In this document: piece after piece, positions 19,026-28,149 of the stretch
Layout of the letters: the number at the start of each line of letters is the position of its first letter
Position numbering within the stretch: the first letter of the stretch is position 1
From: RYN-230 sp963851025
Lineage (GTDB): Bacteria > Actinomycetota > Actinomycetes > Streptosporangiales > Streptosporangiaceae
Direction: 5' to 3'
Assembly: GCA_963851025.1 (NCBI GenBank)
Contig: CAWKOA010000035.1
Span: forward strand, 310,001 to 374,000
DNA: 64,000 bases
Translations under genes and position numbers: made by a program
The notes under the pieces: model-generated
The model's database searches: none
Told to the model about the DNA's origin: nothing
The model's input: only the letters and a program-made list of their open reading frames with translations

Positions 19026-20024
19026 ATGTCGATAAATGTCCGGGAATGGTTCGAGCAGCGATCTTTCAGCCACGAGGACTTCACCGCCCTGGGCACGCCG
19101 GGCCAGGCCCCCCGCGAGGTCAGCACCACCCTGATCTTCCCGGCCCGCAACTGCGCCGGGACTATCGGGCCGATCCTGGCCGAGGTGGCCCGGCTGAACG
19201 ACCGGACCGGGCTGATTGACCAGGTCATGGTCGTCAACGCGGACTCGCCGGACGGGACGGCGGACATCGCGCGGGCCTGGGGCGCCGAGGTGTACTCAGA
19301 GAACGAGCTGCTGCCCGGCTACGGCCCGGCCCAGGGCAAGGGCGACGCCATGTGGCGCAGCCTGTCCGTGGCCCGCGGCGACATTGTCATGTTCGCGGAC
19401 GCGGACACCAGCAACTTCCGCGAGCAATTCATTTACGGCACGCTGGGCCCGCTGCTGACGGTCCCCGACGTGCAGTTCACGAAGGCCGCTTACCGCCGGC
19501 CTTACACCGACTCCAGCCAATCAGTGGCGGACGGTGGCGGGCGTGTTACCGAGCTCATGGCCAAGCCGCTGTTCAATTTCTTCTGCCCGGAACTCACCGG
19601 ATTCGTGCAGCCGCTGGCGGGCGAGTTCGCTGCCTACCGTGACCTGCTGCGCAGCATCCCGTTCCTCACCGGGTACGGGGTGGAGCTGGGCATCATGGTC
19701 GATGTGCTGGAGGACGCGGGCCTCGGCGCGATGGCCCAGGTCGATCTCGGGGCCCGGCAGAACCGGCACCAGCCGCTGTGGGACCTCAGCCTGATGAGCT
19801 CGGCCGTGCTGCGCGCGATGGCCAGCCGGGCGTCGCTGCCGCAGCGGGGCATCTGCGCCCCGGGCACCCCCGGGGTCCGCACGCTGCGCCGCCCGGAGGT
19901 GTACCTGCACGCGGTGGCCACCGCCACCGGGCTGCGGCTCGATGAGCACGTCAACGAGCTGCACGAGCGGCCGCCGCTGGCCCAGATCATGCCGGCCGAG
20001 GAGAACCAGGACACGGTCGCCTGA
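19026..20024 (+). CDS. gpgS: Glucosyl-3-phosphoglycerate synthase
   Basis: A 332-residue GT81 glycosyltransferase that transfers glucose from NDP-glucose to D-3-phosphoglycerate, the first step of glucosylglycerate and methylglucose-lipopolysaccharide synthesis. It follows the family closely: 'TLIFPARNCAGTI' (nucleotide site), 'VVNADSPDGTADIA', 'GKGDAMWRSL', the metal-binding D125-x-D127 in 'FADADTSNF', 'KAAYRRPY', 'GGGRVTELMAKPLFNFFCPEL', 'FVQPLAGEFAAYRD', 'TGYGVELGIMVDVL' and 'QVDLGARQNRHQPL'. The start is supported by AAAGGG 8 nt upstream of the ATG. The usual partner phosphatase gene (gpgP) is not adjacent. Cytosolic. Confidence 0.95.
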   Translation: MSINVREWFEQRSFSHEDFTALGTPGQAPREVSTTLIFPARNCAGTIGPILAEVARLNDRTGLIDQVMVVNADSPDGTADIARAWGAEVYSENELLPGYGPAQGKGDAMWRSLSVARGDIVMFADADTSNFREQFIYGTLGPLLTVPDVQFTKAAYRRPYTDSSQSVADGGGRVTELMAKPLFNFFCPELTGFVQPLAGEFAAYRDLLRSIPFLTGYGVELGIMVDVLEDAGLGAMAQVDLGARQNRHQPLWDLSLMSSAVLRAMASRASLPQRGICAPGTPGVRTLRRPEVYLHAVATATGLRLDEHVNELHERPPLAQIMPAEENQDTVA

Positions 20025-20110
20025 GGCCCCGGGGGGCCGGATTCCCGCGGGGTAAGCGCTCCGCGGGGTTACTGGCCTGCGGGTTCGGCGTGCGGGGCCA
20101 GGCCTGCGGG

Positions 20111-20921
20111 TTAATGGCCCGCGGCGCCGGCGGCCAGCCTGATGATGGTGAAGGCCGCGCCGCCCGGGTCGGCGATCACCGCGAGGCGCCCCGGCGGGGC
20201 GTCCGCGGGGGGGACCGCCACCTGGCCGCCCAGGTCGGCGGCCAGGGCCGCGGCCGCGTCGCAGTCGGTCACGGCGAAGTACACGATCCAGCGCGGCGCG
20301 ACCCCCTCCGGCCAGTTCTCGTCCATTCCCACCATGCCGCCGACCGCGCGGCCGCCGAGCCGCCACTCGGTGTAGGTCATCGGCCCCATCTGGCTGGTCT
20401 GCGGCCTCCCAGCCGAACACGCGCCCGTAGAACCGGGCCGCGGCGCCGGTGTCCCGGCAGGCCAGCTCGCTCCAGCAGAAGCAGCCGGGCGCGTTGACCA
20501 GCCCGCAGCCGGGGAACGCGGCGGGCTGCCAGGCGGCGAACAGCGCCTCCTGGTCGTCGGCGAACATGGCCATCCGGCCCTGGCCCTCCACGTCCAGCGG
20601 GGGGACGATCACGTGCCCGCCGGCCCCGGTCACCAGGGCCGAGGTGGCCTCGATGTCGGTCACGCTGACGTAGCTGTTCCAGGCGGCGGGCCGCCGCGCG
20701 TCCGGGCTGGGCATCAGCCCGGCCACCACCCGGCCGTGGAAGTCCTCCGGCCTGGTCCCGGCCGGGGCGAAGAAGGTGTAGGAAGCTTCCCCGCCGCCCG
20801 GGGCGGCGTACGATTCCCAGCCGAGCAGGGCGCTGTAGAAGGCCACGGCCGCGGCGGGCTCGCTGGTGGACAGGTCCACCCAGCACGGTGTGCCGGGCGG
20901 GTACTCCCTCATCACGGGCAT
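20111..20921 (-). CDS. VOC family (glyoxalase-fold) protein, frameshifted
   Basis: A protein of about 270 residues with two vicinal-oxygen-chelate domains, like the actinobacterial two-domain glyoxalase-like proteins. Domain 1 begins at 'GTPCWVDLSTSEPAAAVAFYSALLGWE', domain 2 at 'PGCFCWSELACRDTGAAARFYGRVFGWEAAD'. Right after this, at about 20391-20400, the frame breaks and resumes as 'MGPMTYTEWRLGGRAVGGM' through 'FTIIRLA' to TAA at 20111. The total is one base over a single frame. The ATG at 20921 has GGAGGAAG five nt upstream. Metal-binding positions are not obvious, so catalysis is uncertain. Confidence 0.82.
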
Positions 20922-21011
20922 CGCGGCTTCCTCCCCTGGCCTCCGGATCTGCCGGCCCGGCGTCCCGCCCTGGTCCCCGGGCTCGTCGTGGCTGGTGCTC
21001 CCCCTTGCGCG

Positions 21012-21067
21012 GCCGCCACGGGCCCGCCACCACGGGCCAGCCACCACGGGCCCGCCACCACGGCCCC
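21012..21067. repeat. 14-bp tandem repeat, about four units
   Basis: Units close to GCCACCACGGGCCC repeat head to tail between the divergent VOC and FmdB-like genes. Copies differ by one or two bases. No coding sense is apparent. Confidence 0.6.
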
Positions 21068-21097
21068 GCTGACCATACATCCGCCGGGTTCCGCGCG

Positions 21098-21127
21098 CCG
21101 GTGGTTGGCGCCGGCGCCAACCACCGG
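21098..21127. repeat. 30-bp perfect palindrome between divergent genes
   Basis: The two 15-bp arms (left arm CCGGTGGTTGGCGCC) are perfect reverse complements with no spacer. It lies 70 bp before the FmdB-like gene and 177 bp before the VOC gene, which diverge from here, so it is not in a terminator position for either. A shorter palindrome, CGCGGGCCCGCG, follows at 21133-21144. It may be an operator or cruciform-forming site. Confidence 0.6.
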
Positions 21128-21196
21128 GCCAGCGCGGGCCCGCGGTCCGGGTCCGTGCCCTCGTCTGGCCCCGCCCGGGCGCGTACTCTTTCCCCT

Positions 21197-21418
21197 GTGC
21201 CACGTTACGAGTACCGGTGCCGGGCGTGCGGATCGACGTTCGAGCAGAGCCGGCCGATGAGCGAAGCGTCCGACCCGTGCCCGTGCCCCGAGGGGCACGA
21301 CGACACGGTCAAGCTGCTGTCCACGGTCTCGGTCGGCGGCCGGGCCAGCGGGGCCGGGCCGCGCCCGGCGGGCGGCGGTGGCGGGGGCTGCTGCGGCGGC
21401 GCCTGCGGCTGCGGCTGA
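21197..21418 (+). CDS. FmdB family zinc-ribbon protein
   Basis: A 73-residue small regulator-like protein. It has the FmdB pattern: 'PRYEYRCRACGSTFEQSRPMSE' then a second cysteine pair in 'DPCPCPEGHDD', and a Gly/Cys-rich tail ('GGGGCCGGACGCG') typical of this family. The four cysteines would bind zinc. The start is GTG 21197. A TACTCT box at 21184-21189 ends 7 nt before it, so the mRNA is probably leaderless. FmdB-like proteins were named from a formamidase operon, but most have no known role. It may be cotranscribed with the next gene 16 bp downstream. Confidence 0.88.
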   Translation: MPRYEYRCRACGSTFEQSRPMSEASDPCPCPEGHDDTVKLLSTVSVGGRASGAGPRPAGGGGGGCCGGACGCG

Positions 21419-21434
21419 ACCCGGGCCGTCCCGC

Positions 21435-22244
21435 GTGCTTACCGCCGCGCGCTACGACACGGCGATCACCGCCAGCACCGCGGCCCTGGCCGGGCTGGTG
21501 GACGGCGCGGATCTCAGCCTGCCCGTGCCCACCTGCCCGGACTGGACGTTGCGGCAGCTGGTCACCCACGTCGGCCGGGCCCAGCGCTGGGCGGCACAGA
21601 TCGTCGGCACCCGGTCGGAGCACGCCATCGCGTTCCGTGAGGTCCCTGACGGCCGGATCCCGGACGACCCGGCCGAGCACGCCGGATGGCTGCGCGGCCG
21701 GCGCGGACCGGCTGATCACCGTGCTCGGGGAGGCCGGGGACGCCCGGGTCTGGGCCTTCGGCGAGCAGCGGCCCGCGGGCTTCTGGGCCCGGCGGATGAC
21801 GCACGAGACCACGGTGCACGGCGTGGACGCCCAGCTCACCGTGCCGGGCGGGGCAGGCCAGTCCGGCGACGGCGACGCCCGCCCGCCGGGCCGCCCGCCA
21901 TCGCCCCGGACGTCGCGGCCGACGGCATCGACGAATGGCTGACCAGCGTGGCCGCCCCGGACGACGACGAGCCTGACGTGCGGGCCGAGGGCCTGGCCGC
22001 CGGCGAGTCCCTGCACGTGCACGCGGCCGACGTGCCGGACGGCACGGGCGAGTGGCTGGTCAGCCACGACCCGGCCGGGATCACCGTGCGCCGGGCCCAC
22101 CAGAAGGCCACGCTGGCCCTGCGGGGCGGTGCGTCCGACCTGCTCCTGGTCCTGCTGCGGCGGCTCCCGGCGGACGACCCGGCGGTGGCGGTCCACGGGG
22201 ATCCGGCGCTGCTGGGCCGCTGGCTGGCGGCGACCCGGTTCTAG
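21435..22244 (+). CDS. DinB-fold maleylpyruvate isomerase family protein, doubly frameshifted
   Basis: A protein of about 269 residues of the mycothiol-dependent maleylpyruvate isomerase/DinB_2 fold. The start 'LTAARYDTAITASTAALAGLVDGADLSLPVPTCPDWTLRQLVTHVGRAQRW' carries the first metal-binding His in 'THVG'. The middle, in a different frame, has 'GFWARRMTHETTVHGVDAQL', supplying 'H-E-x3-H'. The end returns to the first frame from 'APDVAADGIDEWL' to 'GDPALLGRWL'. The two frame changes fall at about 21700 and 21885. They cancel, so a naive ORF looks intact but has a nonsense middle. The GTG 21435 start is tentative. Exact substrate unknown. Confidence 0.8.
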   Translation: MLTAARYDTAITASTAALAGLVDGADLSLPVPTCPDWTLRQLVTHVGRAQRWAAQIVGTRSEHAIAFREVPDGRIPDDPAEHAGWLRGRRGPADHRARGGRGRPGLGLRRAAARGLLGPADDARDHGARRGRPAHRAGRGRPVRRRRRPPAGPPAIAPDVAADGIDEWLTSVAAPDDDEPDVRAEGLAAGESLHVHAADVPDGTGEWLVSHDPAGITVRRAHQKATLALRGGASDLLLVLLRRLPADDPAVAVHGDPALLGRWLAATRF

Positions 22245-22324
22245 GGCGCGCCGCGGCCCGGGCCGGGCAGGCGGGTACCCGGGCCGGGTTCTCGTTGCGG
22301 CTGGGTAAGAGGGGTGCGCGGCGG

Positions 22325-23120
22325 TCAGCCGTCGCGGGACGGCTCGCCATGCTGGGCGTTGGCCTTGCCCCGGCCCCAGTAGGCCTTGGCCGAGACCTGC
22401 TCGCCGGGGACGCCGCGGGCGGCGAGCACCTCGCGCAGCGCCAGGACCACCCGGGCCTCGCCGAACAGGTAGAAGTGGCCGGTGCCGGCGGGCAGCCCGG
22501 CCGCCTGCAGGGCGCGCGGACAGGGCCGCCGGGTCGCCGGCGGGCCGGCCGTCGCGGGGCAGCCAGGTCAGGCTGACCCCGGCCGGGAGGTCGGGCTTCT
22601 GCTCGTCGGCGGCCTCGGGGATCTCCAGGAACGCGGCCGCGCGGCCGCCGGCCGGCAGTGACCCGGTCATCGCGAGCACCGCGGCCAGCGCGGACTCGTC
22701 CGCGGCGAACACGTGCCAGTCCGCCTGGCCGTTCACGAAGATCTTGCCGCGGGGGGCGATGCCCTCGATCGTGTCGCCGGGCTGGGCCGACCGGACCCAG
22801 CGCTCGCCGGGGCCGTCGCCGTGCCGGACGATGTCCAGGGTCAGGCGCTGCCGGGCGGAGTCCAGCTCCCGGATCGTGTACCGGCGCCGGACCGGGCGGT
22901 TGCCGTCCGCCGCGACCAGCAGCATGACGTCCTGGCCGGGCTGCCAGGTCAGGCCCGCGAGCTCGGGCGCGGTCAGCACCAGCCGCTGCATGTGCGGGGT
23001 GAGCTGGGTATTGTCCGCGACCGCCAGCCGCATTCTGGTCGTGCCCGCCAGCGGTCCCCTGAGCTCGGCGAACGGGTCATCCAGCTGCGCCGCGGTGGCG
23101 GCGGGAACAGAGTCAGGCAT
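22325..23120 (-). CDS. Siderophore-interacting protein (ferric reductase), frameshifted
   Basis: A protein of about 265 residues of the siderophore-interacting FAD-binding family, which reduces Fe(III)-siderophores in the cytosol. The FAD-binding part includes 'TPHMQRLVLTAPEL', 'WQPGQDVMLLV' and 'RRRYTIRELD' (R-x-Y-T motif), then 'GDGPGERWVRSAQPGD' and 'GPRGK'-like 'GIAPRGKIFV'. The NAD-like domain contains 'HVFAADESALAAVLAM'. The frame breaks near 22515. The C-terminal part in the other frame reads '...GHFYLFGEARVVLALREVLAARGV', then 'AYWGRGKAN', the family's final motif, and stops at 22325. One extra base. No siderophore genes are nearby. Confidence 0.87.
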
Positions 23121-23168
23121 GCCACGATCCTATGCGGGCCGCGGCCGGTGGCCCGTTCGCGGGGCGAA

Positions 23169-23240
23169 GGCTTAGCCGAACTGGCGGTAGCCGCCGGCCT
23201 GGCGGGCTAGCCGAACGGGCTGGAGCCTGGCGGGCTAGTC
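23169..23240. repeat. Short imperfect direct repeats at the 3' end of sthA
   Basis: Three copies of a GC-TAG-(C/T)CGAA core (with CCTGGCGGGCTAG before two of them) lie at the sthA stop codon and just beyond. They look like local duplication of the gene's last bases. No function is seen. Confidence 0.4.
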
Positions 23241-24635
23241 GAAGCGCTCGACCAGGCGCATCTTGTTCGTGGCGTCCAGGGCCGCGACCTTGTAGGACTC
23301 GGCCAGGGTCGGGTAGTTGAACACCGCGTCCACCAGGTAGTCAACGGTGCCGCCGCAGCCCATCACCGCCTGGCCGATGTGCACCAGCTCGGTGGCCTGC
23401 GTGCCGAACACGTGCACCCCGAGCAGCGAGTGGTCCTCGGGTGAGACGAGCAGCTTGAGCACGCCGTAGGAGTCGCCGATGATCTGCCCGCGGGCCAGCT
23501 CGCGGTACCGGGACACGCCGACCTCGAACGGCACGCAGTCCGCGGTGAGCTGGTCCTCGGTCCGGCCGATGAAGCTGATCTCCGGGATGCTGTAGATCCC
23601 GATCGGCTGGAGCAGGTGCGCCGTGTGCACCGGCTCGCCCATCGCGTGGTGCGCGGCCAGCCGGCCCTGCTCCATCGAGGTGGCGGCCAGGGCCGGGAAG
23701 CCGATCACGTCACCGACCGCGTAGATGTGCGGCACCTCGGTGCGGTAGAACTCGTCGACCTTGATCCGGCCCCGCTGGTCGGCCTCCAGGCCCGCGGCGG
23801 GCAGGTTCAGCGCGTCGGTCATGCCCTGCCGCCCGGCGGAGTACATCACGGTGTCGGCCGGGATCCGCTTCCCGCTGCGCAGCGTGGCGATCGCGCCGTC
23901 GCCCTTGGCCTCCACCGAGTCCACGATCTCGCCGAAGCGGAACGTGACGGCCAGGTCGCGCAGGTGGAATTTGAGCGCCTCGACCACCTCGAGGTCGCAG
24001 AACTCCAGCATCCGGTCGCGCTGCTCGACCACGGTCACCTTGCAGCCCAGCGCGGCGAACATGGACGCGTACTCGATGCCGATGACACCCGCGCCGGCCA
24101 CCACCATGGTCCGCGGGACCTGCTGGAGGTGCTGGATGCCGTCCGAGTCGATGATCGTCTTCTCGTCGAACGCGACGCTGGCGGGCCGGGCGGGCTTGGT
24201 CCCGGTCGCGATGACCACCGAGTCCGCGGTGACCTTCCGTTCCCGGCCCGCGCCGTCGTCCACCGCGACCTCGTGCGGGCCGAGGAAGGACGCGGTGCCG
24301 CTGAGCACCGTGACCCGGTTGCGGGTCAGCTGGCTGCGCACCACGTCGTTCTCGCGGGTGACCACGTGCCGGGTCCGGTTGGCCAGGTCGCCGATGGTGA
24401 TCTCGTCCTTGACCCGGTAGCTCTGCCCGTACATCTCGCGCTGGTCGAGGCCGGTCAGGTACAGCACCGCCTCCCGCATGGTCTTGGACGGGATGGTGCC
24501 GGTGTTGACGCAGACCCCGCCGAGCATGTCCGGCCGCTCGACGATCGCCACCCGGCGTTCCAGCTTGGCGGCGGCGATGGCGGCTTTCTGGCCGCCCGGC
24601 CCGGACCCGATGACCAGAAGATCGAAGTCGTGCAC
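23235..24635 (-). CDS. sthA: Soluble (Si-specific) NAD(P)+ transhydrogenase
   Basis: A 466-residue flavoprotein that exchanges hydride between NADPH and NAD+, balancing the two pools in the cytosol. The FAD site is 'DLLVIGSGPGGQKAAI' at ~5-20. The active-site segment reads 'GGVCVNTGTIPSKTMRE': the second cysteine of the disulfide found in lipoamide dehydrogenases is Thr, the mark of SthA. The NAD(P) site is 'VVAGAGVIGIEYASMF', the second FAD motif 'IYAVGDVIGFPALA', and the dimer domain ends the protein. GTG 24635 is used because it precedes the first Rossmann strand, but the GGAGG just before it leaves only 1 nt of spacing, so the start is not certain. Confidence 0.92.
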   Translation of the reverse strand: MHDFDLLVIGSGPGGQKAAIAAAKLERRVAIVERPDMLGGVCVNTGTIPSKTMREAVLYLTGLDQREMYGQSYRVKDEITIGDLANRTRHVVTRENDVVRSQLTRNRVTVLSGTASFLGPHEVAVDDGAGRERKVTADSVVIATGTKPARPASVAFDEKTIIDSDGIQHLQQVPRTMVVAGAGVIGIEYASMFAALGCKVTVVEQRDRMLEFCDLEVVEALKFHLRDLAVTFRFGEIVDSVEAKGDGAIATLRSGKRIPADTVMYSAGRQGMTDALNLPAAGLEADQRGRIKVDEFYRTEVPHIYAVGDVIGFPALAATSMEQGRLAAHHAMGEPVHTAHLLQPIGIYSIPEISFIGRTEDQLTADCVPFEVGVSRYRELARGQIIGDSYGVLKLLVSPEDHSLLGVHVFGTQATELVHIGQAVMGCGGTVDYLVDAVFNYPTLAESYKVAALDATNKMRLVERFD

Positions 24636-24745
24636 GCCTCCAGTGTGCGGGCGCTCTCCCCCGTTGAGAAGGCAGCCCCGCGACAAACACGAATACTCCC
24701 CATGATCCGGCCGGAAGGGAGCGCTGCCGGGGCGCCTCGGCCGGC

Positions 24746-24797
24746 CCGTTCGTGCGCGGAAACCGCCGTGACCGCAGCAGTTTGGGCGCACGAACGG
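24746..24797. terminator. Inverted repeat downstream of the unknown minus-strand gene
   Basis: CCGTTCGTGCGC (24746-24757) and GCGCACGAACGG (24786-24797) are perfect 12-bp arms around a 28-nt loop. It lies 47 bp past the stop at 24844 of the minus-strand gene and about 110 bp before the sthA start, so it can be that gene's terminator or an operator of sthA. Confidence 0.45.
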
Positions 24798-24843
24798 CCC
24801 ATGCGGTGCTGCCGCCCGGCTGGCCGGCGGCCGGGGCGGGGGG

Positions 24844-25390
24844 CTAGAGCCAGCCGGCGCGGGCGCTGGCCAGGGGGCCGTCCGCGGGCGGCCGGCCCAG
24901 CTCGCCAGCCTGGACCCGGTCGATCAGCCGGCCCAGCGTCTCCAGGACCTCGGGCAGGCAGTCGCGCAGGCTCTGCGCGTCCGCGGCGTCGGCCGGGCTG
25001 CCGCCCGCGCCCGCCTGGTCCAGCAGGGCCTCGAGGTCAGCCAGCTGGTTACCGACCCACTCGACCGGCGCGGCGGACAGCTTCGGGTCGAAAACCCGGT
25101 GGCCCGGCTCCAGGCCGCGGGAGACGCCGGGGTGGTGGTGCGTCCGGTCGAAGCTGCCCGGCGGGCCGTCCACCGATTCGAGGAGGTCAGCGCGCCAGAT
25201 GAGGTCGCCGATCTGGATGGGCTGCGCCGAGTAGATGGACCCCTGGCAGCGGGCCGGGGGTGATCTTCCGGACCTCCAGGCGGACGCCGTGCTCCGGGCT
25301 TTCCTGGCCCTTGATCTTCGGGTCGGGGTCCACGAAATACAGGTCGCCCAGCACGACGGCAGTCCGCTCGAAGCCGAAGACGTAGAGCAC
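24844..25390 (-). CDS. Unknown actinobacterial protein, frameshifted
   Basis: A protein of about 182 residues, not recognised. It starts at GTG 25390 with GAGGAGGG upstream: 'LYVFGFERTAVVLGDLYFVDPDPKIKGQESPEHGVRLEVRKI' is a beta-rich opening. The frame breaks near 25250 and resumes as 'SIYSAQPIQIGDLIWRADLLESVDGPPGSFDRTHHHPGVSRGL', then 'RVFDPKLSAAPVEWVGNQLADLEALLDQAG' and a helical tail. The HHH in 'RTHHHP' and neighbouring acids could be a metal or active site, but this is speculation. It is divergent from the ATP-grasp operon, 225 bp away, and could belong to the same process. Confidence 0.65.
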
Positions 25391-25615
25391 GGCAGGCCCT
25401 CCTCAGTCACGCCGGCATCCGGCATGTCAGGAAACCAGTCTGCGCCAGGAGGGCCGGGCCCGGAAAGGCCCCGCCCGCGGGCCACGCCAGCGGCCGCGGG
25501 GCCGCGGGCTGGGGACGCCACGGGCCTGCGGAACGGGCCGGCCGCGCAACGCGGCGGAAACATATTCGTCATCGGCGGTAATGACAGCGGAACACGCCCC
25601 GCTTACGCTGCGCAC

Positions 25616-27205
25616 GTGGCGGACATTTTCGATTCCTACCAGCTGGCCGAGGCCTGGGACGAGATGTTCGAGCGGCCGGGGCGGCCACGGGCGCCCTACG
25701 CCGGGCTGCTCGCCGCCCTGCAGCCGCTGGATCCCGGCGAGCTGCGCTTCCGGTCCGACCAGCTGGCCAGAATGTTCACCGACCGCGGGGTCACCTACGA
25801 CTACGCAGGCGAGGAACGGCCGTTCCCCCTGGACCTCATCCCCCGGGTGATCGACGCGGTGGAATGGGACCTGATCGCGCGGGGCGTCAAGCAGCGGGTC
25901 CTCGCGCTCGAGGCCTTCCTGGCCGACGTCTACGGGCCCCGGCACGCCTTCGCCGACGGGGTGCTGCCCTGGCGGGTGGTCTGCACGTCCGCCCGCTTCC
26001 ACCGCGAGGTGGCCGGGCTGGAACCGCCGAACGGGGTCCGCTGCCACGTGTCCGGCATCGACCTGGTCCGGGACGGGGCCGGGAAGGTGCGGGTGCTGGA
26101 GGACAACGTCCGCATCCCGTCGGGGGTCAGCTACGTCATCGAGAACCGGCTGGCCATGACCCGGACCTTCCCCGCCTTGTTCGCCGAGCAGCATGTGCAC
26201 CCGGTCTACAGCTACCCCGCCGAGCTGCTGGCCGCGCTGTGCGCGGCGGCGCCCGCCGGGACGCCCGACCCGGTCGTGGTGGTGCTCACCCCGGGCACCG
26301 CGAACGCGGCCTACTTCGAGCACGCCCTGCTGGCCCGCCTGATGGGCGTGGAACTGGTCGAGGGCGGCGACCTGACCTGCGCGGGCAACCGCGTGTACGT
26401 GCACACCACGCAGGGGCTGCGCCAGGTCGACGTGATCTACCGCCGGGTGGACGACGACTTCCTGGACCCGCTGCAGTTCCGCCCCGACTCGGTGATCGGC
26501 TGCCCGGGCATCGTCAACGCCGCCCGGGCGGGGAACGTGACCATCGCGAACGCGGTCGGCAACGGGGTCGCCGACGACAAGCTGCTCTACACCTGGGTCC
26601 CCGACCTGATCCGCTACTACCTGAGGGAGGAGCCGCTGCTGGAGAACGTCGAGTCCTACCGGCTCGACGACCCGGAGGTGCTGCACTGGGTCCTCGGGCA
26701 CCTCGACCAGCTGGTCCTCAAGCCGGTGGACGGGGCGGGCGGGAGCGGCATCGTCATCGGCCCGCGGGCCGACGAGGCTGCCCTCGCCGCGCTGCGCGCC
26801 CAGGTGACCGCGCAGCCCCGGAACTGGATCGCGCAGCAGCCGGTGGCGCTGTCCACCTCGCCCGTGCTCATCGGGGAGAGCCTGGCCCCCCGGCACATCG
26901 ACCTGCGGCCGTTCGCGGTCAACGACGGGAGCGACGTGTGGCTGCTGCCCGGCGGGCTGACCCGGGTCGCGCTGCCCGAAGGCGAGCTGGTGGTCAACTC
27001 CAGCCGCGGCGGCGGGTCCAAGGACACCTGGGTGCTCGTCCCGCCCGGCGAGCCGGAGCCTCCCGGCGGCGGCGCGGCGGCGGGCCCGGCCGCCCTGGCC
27101 GTGGCCGCCCAGCCCGGCCCGGAGGTGATGGCTCCGCCCGTGCTCCCGCCCGAGGAGCAGGTCAGCAGGCAGAGCGGGCCGCCCATGGAAGACCAGCAGC
27201 AATGA
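25616..27205 (+). CDS. Circularly permuted ATP-grasp protein (DUF404/DUF407 type)
   Basis: A 529-residue circularly permuted ATP-grasp enzyme, expected to activate a carboxylate with ATP and form an amide or peptide-like bond. Landmarks: 'YDEMF'-type opening ('AEAWDEMFERPGRPRAPY'), 'RVLALEAFLADVYGP', 'VRCHVSGIDLVRDGAGKVRVLEDNVRIPSGVSYVIENR', 'VVVLTPGTANAAYFEHALLARLMGVELVEGGDL', 'DDKLLYTWVPDLIRYYL' and 'LVLKPVDGAGGSGIVIGP' (ATP loop). The last ~50 residues are Pro/Gly/Ala-rich and disordered. GTG 25616 is preferred because a TACGCT box ends 6 nt upstream (leaderless). The frame continues open upstream without family sequence. Its stop overlaps the alpha-E gene by ATGA. Confidence 0.92.
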   Translation: MADIFDSYQLAEAWDEMFERPGRPRAPYAGLLAALQPLDPGELRFRSDQLARMFTDRGVTYDYAGEERPFPLDLIPRVIDAVEWDLIARGVKQRVLALEAFLADVYGPRHAFADGVLPWRVVCTSARFHREVAGLEPPNGVRCHVSGIDLVRDGAGKVRVLEDNVRIPSGVSYVIENRLAMTRTFPALFAEQHVHPVYSYPAELLAALCAAAPAGTPDPVVVVLTPGTANAAYFEHALLARLMGVELVEGGDLTCAGNRVYVHTTQGLRQVDVIYRRVDDDFLDPLQFRPDSVIGCPGIVNAARAGNVTIANAVGNGVADDKLLYTWVPDLIRYYLREEPLLENVESYRLDDPEVLHWVLGHLDQLVLKPVDGAGGSGIVIGPRADEAALAALRAQVTAQPRNWIAQQPVALSTSPVLIGESLAPRHIDLRPFAVNDGSDVWLLPGGLTRVALPEGELVVNSSRGGGSKDTWVLVPPGEPEPPGGGAAAGPAALAVAAQPGPEVMAPPVLPPEEQVSRQSGPPMEDQQQ

Positions 27206-28146
27206 TCACGGGGCTGCTCAGCCGGATCGCCGAGACCCTGTTCTGGACAGGCCGGTACATCGAGCGCGCGGACGACACCGCCCGGATGGTCAACGTGTAC
27301 GTGCACCGGATGCTCGAGGAGCCGCACGCGGACCAGGAAGCCGACTGCCGGGCCCTGCTCGCCGTGCTGGGCATCCCGGCCGCGGACAGCGCCCGGCTGG
27401 ACATCGGGATGACGCTGGACCAGTCGGCCTACGACCGGGACAACCCGAGCGCGATCGCCGGGGCGGTGCTGGCCGCGCGGCGCGGCGCCCGCAGCGTCCG
27501 CGAGGTGATCTCCAGCGAGATGTGGGAGTGCCTCAACGTCACCAGCCACGGGCTGGCGACGCGCCGCAAGTCCGCGGAGCGCCTCGGGCCGCACGTCTAC
27601 CTGGAGTTCATCCGGGAGCGCTCCGCCCTGTTCTTCGGCCTCACCGAGTCCACGATGAGCCACGACGAGGCCTGGCGTTTCCTGGTCCTGGGCCGCAGCC
27701 TGGAACGGGTGGACATGACCGCCCGGCTGCTGCTGGCCCGGATGCCGGCCACGCCGTACGAGGTCGGCTGGCCCATGCTGCTCCGCTCGTGCGGGGCCTA
27801 CGAGTCCTTCATCCGTACCCGGACCTGGGACGGCGACCCGCAGCAGGTCGTCGAGTTCCTGCTGATGGACCGGCTGTTCCCGCGGTCGGTGGTGCACGCG
27901 CTGGCCACCGCGGAGGAGGCGCTCGCCGCGCTCGATCCCGGCGCGGGCGGCGCCCTCACCGACCCGGCGCGGCGGTCCATCGGCCAGCTGCGCACCCGGC
28001 TCGAATACGCGGATCCCGAGCAGCTCCAGGGCCTGCTGCCGGACATGCTGTCCACGCTGCAGCGCACCTGCCGGGAGGCCAGCGAGGCGATCACCTCCCG
28101 CTACTTCATCTACGAGCAGCCCGTCATCTGGGCTCAGGAGTGCTGA
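27202..28146 (+). CDS. Alpha-E domain protein (DUF403)
   Basis: A 314-residue, all-helical protein of the alpha-E family. The N-terminal signature 'LLSRIAETLFWTGRYIERADDTARMVNVYVH' is clear, followed by 'REVISSEMWECLNV' and 'FRFLVLGRSLERVDMTARLL'-like 'WRFLVLGRSLERVDMTARLLLAR'. It ends with 'SEAITSRYFIYEQP'. It overlaps the ATP-grasp gene by 4 bp (ATGA) and precedes the transglutaminase gene by 3 bp, so the three are translated as a unit. Comparative genomics (Iyer and colleagues) places this trio in a predicted peptide-modifying system; the biochemical job of alpha-E is not established. Confidence 0.92.
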   Translation: MITGLLSRIAETLFWTGRYIERADDTARMVNVYVHRMLEEPHADQEADCRALLAVLGIPAADSARLDIGMTLDQSAYDRDNPSAIAGAVLAARRGARSVREVISSEMWECLNVTSHGLATRRKSAERLGPHVYLEFIRERSALFFGLTESTMSHDEAWRFLVLGRSLERVDMTARLLLARMPATPYEVGWPMLLRSCGAYESFIRTRTWDGDPQQVVEFLLMDRLFPRSVVHALATAEEALAALDPGAGGALTDPARRSIGQLRTRLEYADPEQLQGLLPDMLSTLQRTCREASEAITSRYFIYEQPVIWAQEC

Positions 28147-28149
28147 GGC

